A program made the translations under genes and the position numbers. DNA of 64,000 nt. Origin: Pristionchus mayeri. Lineage: Eukaryota; Nematoda; Chromadorea; Rhabditida; Neodiplogasteridae. Positions 1 through 10,602 of the stretch are shown here, in pieces. Numbering within the stretch: position 1 is the first letter of the stretch; each line of letters opens with the position of its first letter. The DNA is taken from contig BTRK01000001.1 of the NCBI GenBank assembly GCA_036245805.1, positions 21,645,087 through 21,709,086 on the forward strand, read 5' to 3'. The notes below the pieces were generated by a model, which saw only the letters and a program-made list of their open reading frames with translations, did not search any database and was not told where the DNA came from.

Positions 1-360
1 ACATGGGGATTTCTCGATGGTCGAAATAGCATGCTCTCGAAGGCGTAGTCGATCACGAACATGGGAGGAGAATCGATCGAGAGGCCAAATTATAGTCTGA
101 AGATAAAAGATAAGATTTCTCGAAAAGGTAATAGGTTGGGAAGGTGTAACGGATGAATTCTCTTCCTACTCACGAGAAGGGGCGTTTATCGTCACTCATG
201 GCTAAGCTATTCCTGGATAGAGATGAGACAAGTTTGATGATGAAGGTTGATTCGGAATTGAAGGAAGACCAAAAGGCCTTTTTAGGGGTGACTAATGGTG
301 ACGATGAACGGGCCTTTGCGTGAGTGAGAGAGAGAACAGTGACTAACAAGAGATCAAAGA
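1..360. other. 3' flank of the G-alpha gene, no gene seen
   Basis: No coding exon is recognised here. It lies just downstream of the minus-strand G-alpha stop codon and probably holds its 3' untranslated region. The open frame at 170-376 on the minus strand is unrelated to any family I know. Confidence 0.5.
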
Positions 361-2992
361 TCAGTACAGTCCACATCCTTGGAGATTCGCTTGAATGATC
401 ATGTCGATGACGGAGTCCAGAATCATTTGGACCTGCAAGGGAGGGGGTGAATAGTCTAAGAGAGGGGGGAGAACTTCACCTGATTGGTATCAGTGGCACA
501 CGTCTGATGGACGTAGATGGTCTTCTCTGGATTCGCATTCAATCCCTCGAATTTTGCCTCGATAAAAGCGACGGCATCGTCGTAGATTTGAGGGCCTGAG
601 ATGAGAAATCAGCAGACTATGGTTAGACATCGTCCCTTCGGCCACGGAGCTAGGCGCTATAATTCAGTCCTTTTCTTTTCTTGAGATATCCCTAGAATCA
701 CAATCTCTACGAAAATGTAGCCAGATGTGAAAGAGATATATGAGGAGGTGTGACGTTTCCCCTTCCCTTCTCAACCAAGAAAGATGGCTAATAAATGAAA
801 TGCAACTGCACACTAACCCTTGTAATCAGGGAAGCATCGAGTGAGAGGAATCTTGGCGATCTTCTCTGCGAAGAGATCCTGAAATGGAGAAGTTCTTCCT
901 CGAAGATATGCAAGTGACTCGCCTTCTTATTCATGAAGAGGATCATACTCGTGTTAATGAACCAGCGAGAATTGCAAATCGACTCGAAGAGTCTCATCGA
1001 CTCCACCATACGGTTCTGCAAGTGATGAGTTTAAAATAAAATCACTATGCAAATTTTGGGGATGCAAACATGTATGAGAAAGTAATGGTAGATTCTCACG
1101 GTGGTTTCATCCTCGAATAGCACTTGGTCGTACTCCGAAATGGCAGCAATGAAGATGATTGCATTGACGTCCTCGAAACAATGAATCCACTTCTTCCTCT
1201 CTGATCTCTGTCCTCCAACGTCGAATACTCTGAAGAAATGAGGATGAGAAGGGGGGAAGAAGATGGAAAGAGGGGGGAGGGGGGATTACTCACCGGAAGT
1301 CTACGTTCTTCATCTGGAACTTCACTTCGACAATTCCAGTTGTCTTGATTCGTGACAGTAGGATATCTTGTTCAGTAGGGGCATAATCATCTTGAGCGAT
1401 ACGGTCGATGCTACTCAGGAAACTGAAAGTCCAAACATATGCATTTCACTTGCTGCTAACTTCAAAAGATATTTCAACTATCTTGTTCATGTTCCTACAT
1501 CTGATGTGCATTGATGTCTACAACTTTGCTACACGATACTGATTGAGAATTGAGTAGAGTATTGAGAAGGGAGATAATGATACGTCAGAATATTTCTCTC
1601 TTTTCAACCGTTCATTTTCTCAGGTCTCGTGAGTGAAACGAGTCAGAAACCTAGAGCAAGAGAATATGAAGGTTTTTTTCATTGCAAACTTCATCCCCAT
1701 TCCGTCAAATGAGAAAGTTGCTCACTAGACAGCAGACTCGGGCAGTTGATACTCGGTTCCCCTCAGAATTGCGTCGTGGTTGATTGTCTTGTCTGCCCAG
1801 AGAGACTTCAGCGCCTGAACGATCGACTAAGGAGGGATCAAAGATCGAGGGACGGACCTTGGTCAAGGCAGGACTGAATTTGTCCGATTCCTTCCCATTT
1901 TTGACGACGTCCAGCACAGTTCTGATGTCTCCCTCAAAGATTTGCCTTATTCTGACCCTTCTGCTTTATTTTTAGACAGGTGACAATGCTGAGTCCAAGA
2001 GTTGAAGATAGATAAGCACTCTTTCGATGGGGAATGCAATTCCATTCATTCCCTCTCTTCTCCTCTAATTGCACTTAACAACAAGGATATCACGAGATTG
2101 CTCATCCGTGTGATTCAGGAACTCCCTCAAGCGAAAACATCATGATGTACTCAGATCATAAGAGTTGGAAGTCGATAGAATGATGAATCACAAACTGGAG
2201 CACGTCATGACGCTCTACGGATTTATTTTGCCTGTGGGAGGGTAAAAGTTCCGAATATGATAGTCTCGAAGGTGTTTCCCAGTCTCCCCTCCTTCTCCTC
2301 TCACCTCCTTTGTGGGATTCTCCAACTGCAGCTGCAGTTTTCCCAGTTCCCGTAGTATGCATGCCATGGCAGTCACTGTGTTGTTGTAGATGACTCCCTT
2401 CTGAGTCTCCACTTCGCTCTCCGAGAATCCGTGGTCGTGCAGGATTCTGAAGTTCCCCTTCCCTCTCCACCTCGTCTACCTCGATTGTGGGGTACATCTT
2501 CCTTCTATAGACTCTCTCTTCCTATTCTCAAGCTCTTCTCTCTAGGTGTCTCTAGATACAAAACACCGCGACTCAATCGTTGTCAGGGTGACTATCGATT
2601 GGAGAGGAGGGGAAGGAGAAGGGGAATCTCTCACGAACTATCGAACTCGCAGCCACTTCACCGATTAAAAACCAGAAAAGGGAAAAGAACTGAGACTGAC
2701 CTCATCTGTTTGAGTACAGTACTCTTGCCGCATTCTCCCGCCCCTGCAATCGATGAATGAGTGGATTGTAGTCGACGACTTCATGAAAGAGAAGAAAGAA
2801 ACTGACCGAGCAGCAACAATTTGACCACTTTCTGTTGTGCAATGTGACCCTGCAGAGATAAGAATCAGTGAGTGCTCGAGAGGGGGCGGGGCTACAGTCA
2901 CTACAACTACAGTATACCTGCATCATCTCCCTATCGATCGCCTTGCTCTTTGCAGTGAGCTCCTTGTCCTCACTACTCTGGCAGAGACCCAT
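361..2992 (-). CDS. Heterotrimeric G-protein alpha subunit, Gi/o-like (12 exons)
   Basis: Signal-transducing GTPase at the plasma membrane. Twelve exons (2992-2918, 2849-2807, 2743-2701, 2446-2305, 1932-1858, 1814-1726, 1422-1294, 1229-1100, 1015-923, 878-818, 595-480, 432-361) sum to 1068 nt, giving 355 residues, the usual family length. The N-terminus MGLCQS has the Gly2 myristoylation and nearby Cys palmitoylation pattern. Visible G-box motifs are the P-loop GAGECGKS, switch [10 protein letters not shown] with its arginine, switch [18 protein letters not shown] (completed across an intron) and TCATDT. The C-terminus GCGLY places a Cys at -4, the pertussis-toxin acceptor position typical of Gi/o. 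Several introns are 43-44 bp, and one (922-879) starts with GC instead of GT. Which nematode gpa paralogue this is cannot be settled by eye. Confidence 0.95.
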
Positions 2993-5573
2993 GCTGCGAA
3001 GGAAAGACAGGATGAAGGAAGGATGAAGAGAGTAAAGGACAAGGAATGGGATGGGAAGGAGGAGGAGGGAGGAGTTACTGAGGAAGAGATGAAACTGAGA
3101 GATAACTGGGATATCAACATGCACTCATAGGGAGGAGAGAAGAATGGGAAAGCAGTTGGTGACGTAGAGAATGAAAGGGGAATAAAGCATGCGAGTAATG
3201 ATAGACTACAAGAATGAGTACATGGAAGGGGATCGTTTATTCTCACGGGCATCCAATCTATCTCATCCCTCTTCTCCCTTCCTAAGTCATCCACGATTCC
3301 TTCCTTAGATGGAAGAGGGGACTCAAATCAATCCCCACTACACCAGTCCGGATTATCGCATAATCATCTCAATATTTCTCCCACTAGAAATTTACAGTGG
3401 AAGAAAAGCGGAGTGGATAATGGAAAACAAGACATGACGCTAAATAATTATCGTATACTTACTTCTTAGAGAAACTCATTCCGACAGGAAACTTGTCGGA
3501 ACAACAGTCACATCATAATTTTTAACATTTACTCTATCATTAAATTCCCATATCTTTCTTCTACTTTCTACTCTACAATTTGCGCATTCACATAGAATTG
3601 TACTCCGTCTACAATTTATGAGTGGTGATGGAGAGCTTCCATTTTCAAGTCAGAATAAACACTTCTCGAGCAAGAAACTCGAGCTCTTCTGTCGAGGGAT
3701 TCATCATTTCACCCATTCTCATCTTTTTTTCAATTGTAGTGAAAAAGTAGGGATATCTGCACTCCCCCTCCTTCCCCTCATCGGAATCGACTCTTCTCAG
3801 GGTATGAATAGGTCTAAGATGTAGTTGTTCGATAGGAGTACTGTATCATTCCCCCGATCAATCTCCAACTCTTCTTCCTCTTCAGATTGTATTCATTAGT
3901 AGAAAGGGCGAATACTCTTGATTCATAAACGGTGCGTAAATTAGAGCCAAGTATACCTCTCCTCCTCTGAGAATCGGCCTAGGTTCAAGGAAATCATTTT
4001 CCTAAGGAGAAACACTTGTAAGTGTATCACTTATTATTAGTGAGAAGAATAAATCAGACACGGATGAACATAAAGGGGAAGGTAGAAATTAGAGCGATGT
4101 GTGAATAAAAGAAGACACGGAGGGATTATTGGAGAGTTCGGTAGTCGAAAGGAAATTCGCAAGATGAAAATGAAGATTGAGCTATGATAATCTCATAGAA
4201 GAGAGTAGGAGACGAAGGAAAATCGACTGTGAGAAGGAAAAAGCGAGGGAAAAGAGAGTGACGACAATGACTAAGGAAGATGAGTTACGACTGTTATTCC
4301 AAGATCTACGAGAGCATTCCATCGATGACACGGAGACAAAGAGTACATAAATGTAGTGAAGACAAGATGATGCTCCCTTCCATCCAGGGACATTCGAGAC
4401 TCTTTGTCCACTTAATTAGAAACAAATACATAACTGCAGATAAAATATCTAGGTAGGATTGTTCCACCTCCAATAAAAATCTCAACTTCCGATAATGAGG
4501 AGGTATCCTTCTTTGCTCTTTTCTTGATCTCAAGTGAAGCTTATTCTCTCCCATGTAAGAGAACAAAATCTGATGTGAATGAGACTGCATCTTGCACCGG
4601 ATGGGAAATCTCCCTTCCCCATCACCTTTTCTCTCCTTATTTCCCTCATCACAAGCCATCCTTCTCTTCCGATATCGCGAAGACAATCAGACAAATAATA
4701 TAAACACCCTAATAATGCATTTTCAAAAAGATATCGTGGCATTAACAAGTTTTTATAAACAACAATTATGCTCCAACTTGATTTGATTATTCACATCTCA
4801 TTAATTCCATTCTCACATTCTTCTCGCCCCCATTTCCCATGGGATCTTCGCCAATTAGAGTGTTCATACAGTCTTTCGTTAATATCTCGAATTTCATACG
4901 TGATAGATACCATGCTGACAAGAAAGTAAGAAAGATTCAACATGTGCAACATCTCGAAATAATTTTAAATCGAATCGATCATGGATCATTACTCCCATCA
5001 TTATGACAAGGGACTTCATTCATTGTATTCTTGAATTCCCGTGGAAGAAGAGCATCTTCAAGTGCTGCCTCATTCATCCCTTTCATTGTCTTCCTTCTCT
5101 TGAGATGGGAGGAGTTTCATGAGGTCATCTAATATCAGGAAGAGTCACTCGCACCTCCAATCCCCTTCACCACATTCATTGAATTGGAATATCGAAACAC
5201 TCGAGATGGTGTTTACTAATCAAGCAACGGACAGGGAAGGACTCATCTCACTTATCCCAATGCTCTCGTCAGCCATCTTCATGTATTTCACATGTCTCAT
5301 TTTATGGTGCAAGGAGGGAAGAGGCATCCTGGGGGTTCAATGGCTACATCACGGCTTTCTCCAATTCGATTTCCAACCACTCTTGACTACTGACAGTCTG
5401 ATTGCAAGAATTCTATCTCAAAAGGGAAACCTTTGCCAGAGTGACTAATATCCTAATCTAATTTCACGAGATAAAGGAAAGTCTTAGTCACTTCTGCCAT
5501 TCTGCGAAAGATAAAAGGACATGGATTCCGATATTTCCCTCCTTCTTCGTTTCTATTCGCGAAATGGGTTGGT
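2993..5573. other. Intergenic region between divergent genes
   Basis: About 2.6 kb between the start of the G-alpha gene (-) and the membrane-protein gene (+). No exon with recognisable protein similarity was seen on either strand, so it presumably holds both promoters. The short open frames (for example 5119-5448 +) lack family motifs or convincing splice structure. Confidence 0.5.
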
Positions 5574-6988
5574 GGGATAGCTGGTATAAGCCTGTAGCTA
5601 CTGATTTGACTGCTGTACAAACAGTTCTGGATGATCTTCAAAAGCACTATGTGAGTATACCGTTCTAGGTAGTTAATGTTTTCAAACTGCTTTCTCATCC
5701 TTAAAATCTTGCAGTTTCGATTTCGTATCCTTTCGGTTGTCATTCCCATCGTCAACTTGGCGAACTTCGTCTTCCAATGCTTCGGTGGATCGAACGCAGG
5801 ACTGAGGGTCATCCGATCCTTTGTCTCCAAAAATCCTCTACTGTATTCTCGTCTCTTTGTTACTTACGTCCGCCCTATACTCGAATATTGCTCCGAACTT
5901 TGGTCCCCTCAGAGTATAGACTTATCTCGTAGCATCGAGTGTGTTCAGCGCAAGTTCACCAAATCCGTACTTCTTAAATGTGGCATCGCCTGTAAACCTT
6001 ATCCTGACCGTCTACGTTATTTTCAATTAGAACCGCTAGAATACCGACGTACTATTATTGACCTAGTGTTTATATATAAAGTGATTCATGCAGATGTTGA
6101 TATAGGCTGTCCCGAATTCCTATACCTAGTACCCCCTCGACCTAGACGCCCAAATCTTTTTCAATTACGTAAACGCCGTTCCACTTCCACTTTTTACCAT
6201 TCCTTTCTCACCAATAGAGCAGTTCCCTTGTGGAACTGTATCCCTCCTAATATTGTCATCTCTAGAAATAGTGAATTGTTCTCACTTAGAGTAAAATCAA
6301 TCCATAATATTGCTTACTCTCAATACTGCTAATTAGCTCTTTCTTAAACTTATTTATTGCCATTTTCCCTTTGTCATCAAGTCATGGCATCGTAATATCA
6401 TGTCCTTATTTCCCGTAGCAATCATTCTATAACTCTGTGCTGTCACACATGATAAATTATTATTATTATTATCCTCTCACTCTCTTCTTTCTATTTGTAC
6501 TCTTCATTTTCAGGTCGAATCATTTCTCCTCATCCCGCTTTCAGTTCTCTTCGCCATTGCCATATTTCTATTCTTCAAAAAAGAGACTGAGAAGTATAGA
6601 AATATTGTGGCAAAAATCGGACTCGGGATGAACGTAAGTGGCCAACTATTACTGGGATGATCTTTTCCAGTTTCTTTCGCTTGCCCTTCTGCTTGTAATC
6701 ATGATTCACGGAGGAGTCACACTATGTACGTTATCCAAATATTCAACCTGAATTGATCTTTGGTTTTTCAGATAACAATATCTCGACAGGCGAAGGTTAA
6801 TCCATATATGTGTATTAGCTGCCACTAACATGGAAGTACCTTTCAGATCTTTGGGTAGCCCTGATTGTCTTGCTTGTGCTAACCATAATTGAATTTGGTT
6901 GGTCAGAATCGTAGCATTTAATTCAAAATTATTCTCAGGGATCCGATTCTACTTCACGAAGGTTGGCTGGAAGTTTATGGAGATGTGA
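5574..6988 (+). CDS. Small four-helix membrane protein, unknown function, interrupted by a LINE fragment
   Basis: I do not recognise the family. The start ATG at 5574 opens MGWWDSWYKP. Exon 1 ends at 5650 (CACTAT before gtgagt) and exon 2 starts at 5715 with a hydrophobic helix (FRFRILSVVIPIVNLANF). Later exons encode VESFLLIPLSVLFAIAIF, FLSLALLLVIMIHGG and DLWVALIVLLVLTIIEFG, and the end is FTKVGWKFMEM before TGA at 6986-6988. That gives four membrane segments in roughly 150 residues. The join from exon 2 to the exon near 6513 is uncertain because a retrotransposon 3' fragment lies between them. The only donor I find in the required phase, at 5808, is at or inside the retrotransposon edge. 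The gene may be disrupted, or may have recruited a donor from the element. Confidence 0.6.
5787..6475 (+). mobile_element. 5'-truncated non-LTR retrotransposon (CR1/jockey-type RT C-terminus)
   Basis: The reading frame up to the stop at 6330-6332 has the region after the reverse transcriptase catalytic core: LLYSRLFVTYVRPILEYCS, then ECVQRKFT, DRLRYFQLEPLEYRR and FIYKV. This is the familiar LINE C-terminal block with its VRP-LEY and VQR-FT signatures. Nothing of the catalytic core or endonuclease is present. A short TTA-repeat tail around 6457-6472 resembles the simple-repeat 3' end of such elements. It lies in the same orientation as the host membrane-protein gene. The 5' boundary is only approximate. 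Confidence 0.85.
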
Positions 6989-7456
6989 AAAAATATCTTC
7001 AAGTTCAATATCTTTGTTTTTTTCCTTTAATTTGTAGCGAATGTCGATCGCTACCTAAATTATGTGCTTGCTGAATGGGTGTGAAAACATAAATTTTGGA
7101 AAAATATTTATATTTCCCATTCCTTGTAACACGCGATTTGAGCGTTTTGTTTAATGCGTGAAGAAGATAACGCGGAGGATTCTCAGTCCAGGAAGATAAT
7201 CGATCGTGAAGTGATTCAGTTCTTTACTTCTTCTCGGGAGAATTCGATACGGGTAAAATATTTGCTAGGATTCTTGCAAAAGAAGTCTCTGCATACGATG
7301 ATGAATAGATAGCCTTCATTGATCTCTTTTATTTTCCTCAACTACCTCTTATTCTCTCCCAACGATGATAATCTAAACCCATGTGTATCATACTCAATCT
7401 TGCATCTGATGGTATAACATTTATCTGTCCATCTAAACTCGAGTCTTCCCTTCTTC

Positions 7457-8564
7457 TCAGTTGTTAATCTCTTCCTCTTCACTGACGAGGCTTGCAATGC
7501 CTCCCCTCATCAAATTCGCATTCTGAATTTATCGATCATATCCTACCCAAGTTACCCTCCCTAACTTCCTTACCTTAACGAGTCGCCAGAGGATGATCAA
7601 GAAACCTATGTTTCCACCGAAGAAGACACCCATCCAGCAGAGGAAAATGCATTTGTGAATCTTATAGTGGAAATCATCTGAAAGAAATCAAAGATCACAT
7701 ATCAACCCTTCGCTCACTCACACGGGAAGAACTTGTAGGACCAGTCCCAATCATAAGTGAGAGGGAATCCTGCAAAAGAGCGAGCATCAGAGGGGAAGTT
7801 ATTGTCACCGCTCACTGAATCGGATTAGCATGATGAAGGACCAAAAAAGACTGCGGAGGAGGAGAACTGCCTGCAACATCCCGTGTCTACAAGGGTATCA
7901 TTAGTACTCCCTTTCCATCTGCCCAAAATTAGAGGAACAACTAGGCCAGTTGCATGGCCATGCACATGGGTACCGTACTCCTACCCTACTCCTACCGTAC
8001 TCCTACCGTATACCTGGCAGAAGAAGGCGACGAAGATGAGTCCCTGCTTGCCCTTGACGACGGCCGATGCGAGGAAGCACATGCACATCGTCTGGATCAC
8101 GAAGAACACGAAATTCTCGATCTGAAATTTGCCGGCTGTACAGTATTCCCGGTCGACGATCGTGAACTGACCAGGCTGAAGTACTCAGGAGAGAGGTAGA
8201 AGGACAAGAGGAAATAGATGAAGGAGACCACGGAGAGAGCAATCGAGGCAGCACGGGCAAAGAACTGAAAATTAGAGCAGGGTAAGGGTAGAGGGTGAAC
8301 CAATCTCTATTCATCGATGATCACTTCATCCCTAAAGGGGTTTCACTCGATTGATGATGCATTTGCAAAACACGAGAGATCGATAATAATCTAGAGAGAA
8401 AGAGAGGGAAGGGCAAGCAAACGAAGTTCCAGAATAAGGCATGGTCACTCATTACTCACACTGTACTGGATCACTTCGTATGTCGCTCGTCGCTCTTCAT
8501 CGTACCCGTAGAAGGGCGCCTGACCACGGAACACTCCCTCGTCGAATTTCCACAAGAAAGACAT
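7457..8564 (-). CDS. Multi-pass membrane protein, unknown function (7 exons)
   Basis: I do not recognise the family. It starts at 8564 (MSFLWKFDEGVFRGQAP) and ends EEEEINN before TGA at 7457-7459. The exons join in phase. The first ends VIQYS. The next, FFARAASIALSV, is followed by a 53-bp intron. Then come PGQFTIVDREYCTAG running to FFCQ, AVLLLRSLFWSF, FPLTYDWDWSYKFFP, a helix with CIFLCWMGVFFGGN, and NANLMRGGIASLV. About four membrane spans are visible, with a Cys-containing loop. It converges on the other small membrane-protein gene, whose stop is about 470 bp away. The two share general architecture but no clear sequence identity. Confidence 0.75.
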
Positions 8565-9454
8565 ACTGAATCGACCAGAAGATACTGTACCCAACCATTT
8601 ATCGATTTAGAGACCAACCTGATCGAAGGAAAAAGAGAGGAGACAACCGTCAACTCACTGGGCGATCGATGAGAAATGAAATGGAGAGAATATTTTTTGA
8701 AGAATGTTCCATTCCCCTCATATCTGCCTGACATTTTTTTTTGTTTCAGCGTGCATCTCATAGTTACATTTCACATTCAGATATGAATATATTCAGCCTG
8801 AATATGTTCACTTCTGAAATGTGAATAGCAGTTGTAAGGATTCAGTGTAATGAATACACTTTCATGAAGGGAGAACCTTCTAGGAGTAATATCGGAAGAG
8901 TGAATTATACTGAAGAAAGCAGAAAGAGGAGGGCTTAATTTTATCCATTCATCCCATCTCATCTTTCATCATTATTAGCCACGCAAGATTGTATAATTGG
9001 AACTTCAACAAATCCATCGGAGGTATATAATTAAATAATTGCATAGGTGCATAATTACAAAACGGTCGCTCCACATTCGTTCTTTTATGTTTCATCCATC
9101 GAAATATATATAATGCGAATAAGGGGAATTCGATCTCCTTGATGTACTGTAGCCACATCAATCTTCCCCTCCTCCTCCCGTTTTACTGCCATCTCACATC
9201 CGTCTCCATTCATTCTCATTCTTCCTTCTTCATCCGAGTGGTTTCCTCGAGGTATCCTGCCTTTCCACCTACCGTACTAGCCTGCGTACACTGGCTTCGG
9301 TTGCTCCGAATGTGTGAGTTCAGAGAAGAAGCACTATGTGTTGATCGTTGCTTAGTCTACAAATCGTCCCTCTCCTTGAATTCCGCAACAATGTGATCTG
9401 TAATTTACATTAAAATTGAAGGGAATCTAGCTTCGCCATAGAATTTTATTTCAG
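8565..9454. other. Intergenic region, possible unseen 5' exon of the next gene
   Basis: No confident exon. The first exon of the small Cys-rich membrane protein should lie here, but I could not find an ATG-containing exon in phase with the exon at 9455. The region near 8780-8840 has short self-complementary stretches only. Confidence 0.4.
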
Positions 9455-9897
9455 AAGGGTAGACTCATCGTGGAGACTCCCCCCTGGTGGAAGTTGATGA
9501 TCGCCGTCCTTCTCATCATCTGCTGCCCATTGGGAGTGTGCCTCTGCTGCTGCTGGGATAAACCAATGTAAGAAAGACTTAGAATGATCATAGAAAATGA
9601 AAGATGTTATTGAACAACCGATGGATCGGTTGAATCGGAGATGGTCTGACATTTTCGAAAAGTTCATAGACACTCGGAGATGCTCATAGATGGATCCATT
9701 TGTCCATTGATGATTAGTTATACACCCGAACGTTTTCTAATTTGCTCGATTACGGTAAACGGACAGGGCACTTTCTCATTCATGATTTCAGGAGAGTAAG
9801 ATGCCTCGACTGCGGCTTTCGAGCAGGTGGCGAGCTGTGCCCATCGTATAAAAGATGCCCCTGCCCCGAGCAGCCCCTTCGCCCACCTCCCTCTTAA
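9455..9897 (+). CDS. Small Cys-rich single-pass membrane protein, BRI3/LITAF-like (5' incomplete)
   Basis: Two exons are clear: 9455-9567 and 9792-9897. The first encodes a proline-tryptophan stretch, then the hydrophobic segment LMIAVLLIICCPLGVCLCCC. The second encodes VRCLDCGFRAGG followed by a Cys/Pro-rich tail ending RPPPS. A hydrophobic segment beside clustered cysteines and a CxxC is the pattern of the BRI3 and LITAF families of endosomal/lysosomal membrane proteins. Assignment to them is an inference from pattern only. The exon at 9455 begins in phase 0 after a good acceptor, so at least one upstream coding exon is missing from my model. Confidence 0.55.
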
Positions 9898-10602
9898 CTG
9901 TGTATTATGAGAAGTAAAATATATTCAGACAAAGGAGTGGAAGGGTCACACTTCTCAGTCAATCCAAAAACGATTGAATCGTGAAAGAACACATTTATTG
10001 AAGATTATTGCTCATTCATCTGACCCCGTGAGAGGCTGTCTGTTGACAATTATCAAATTAAATGTTTGATGAGATCATCTTTCTGGTACAAAATGTCAGT
10101 GAGATAACTTCGGCTGCCCTATGGAAATTTTTAATGTTTTCTCATTGTGATTTTCTAACTTGATCCCACCTATAAGTCGTTAAATGACATTATCGCAGTG
10201 AACAGTTGGCTCCCCCCGGTGGGATGACAGTGAGATATCTCTAGGTGCCTATAGGTTCCAGCGTCTTCTCTCAGGAGTATGACTCTGGGTATAATCACGA
10301 ATCTTGGGAGTTAGCTAAAGGTTTATAAGTAGGAGTACAAGAACCCTGTGTATTGAACGAATATATTTTTTTTCCAATTCATATGAATCGATAAAAGAAA
10401 TAAATCTGAGATTCGACTCGTTCAATATTTTGCGCTCAAGCGAACTTTCACGCAAAGCGGTTGTTACGCAACGCGGTTTTTGAGTTCGTTCGAAAATTTG
10501 CGAAAGCGTTGTGTTTGATGCTCTTATTCGCATGTGGTTGTTTTTGTTGTTGTTTTCCTTGTATCTATTCCTTCGCTCTATCCGTCCCTTCTCAGGTGAA
10601 CC
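9898..10602. promoter_or_regulatory. Upstream region of PRPF6 with a candidate trans-splice acceptor
   Basis: No gene is recognised in these 700 bases. Eight bases before the PRPF6 ATG is the sequence cttctcag, a good 3' splice acceptor with no obvious upstream exon. In a nematode this is where a spliced leader would be attached. That is an inference from position and consensus. Confidence 0.4.

Noticed and set aside
8949..9161. Minus-strand hydrophobic frame (MMWLQYIKEIEF…)
   Set aside because: AT-rich, single short frame with no neighbours in phase and no recognisable domain.
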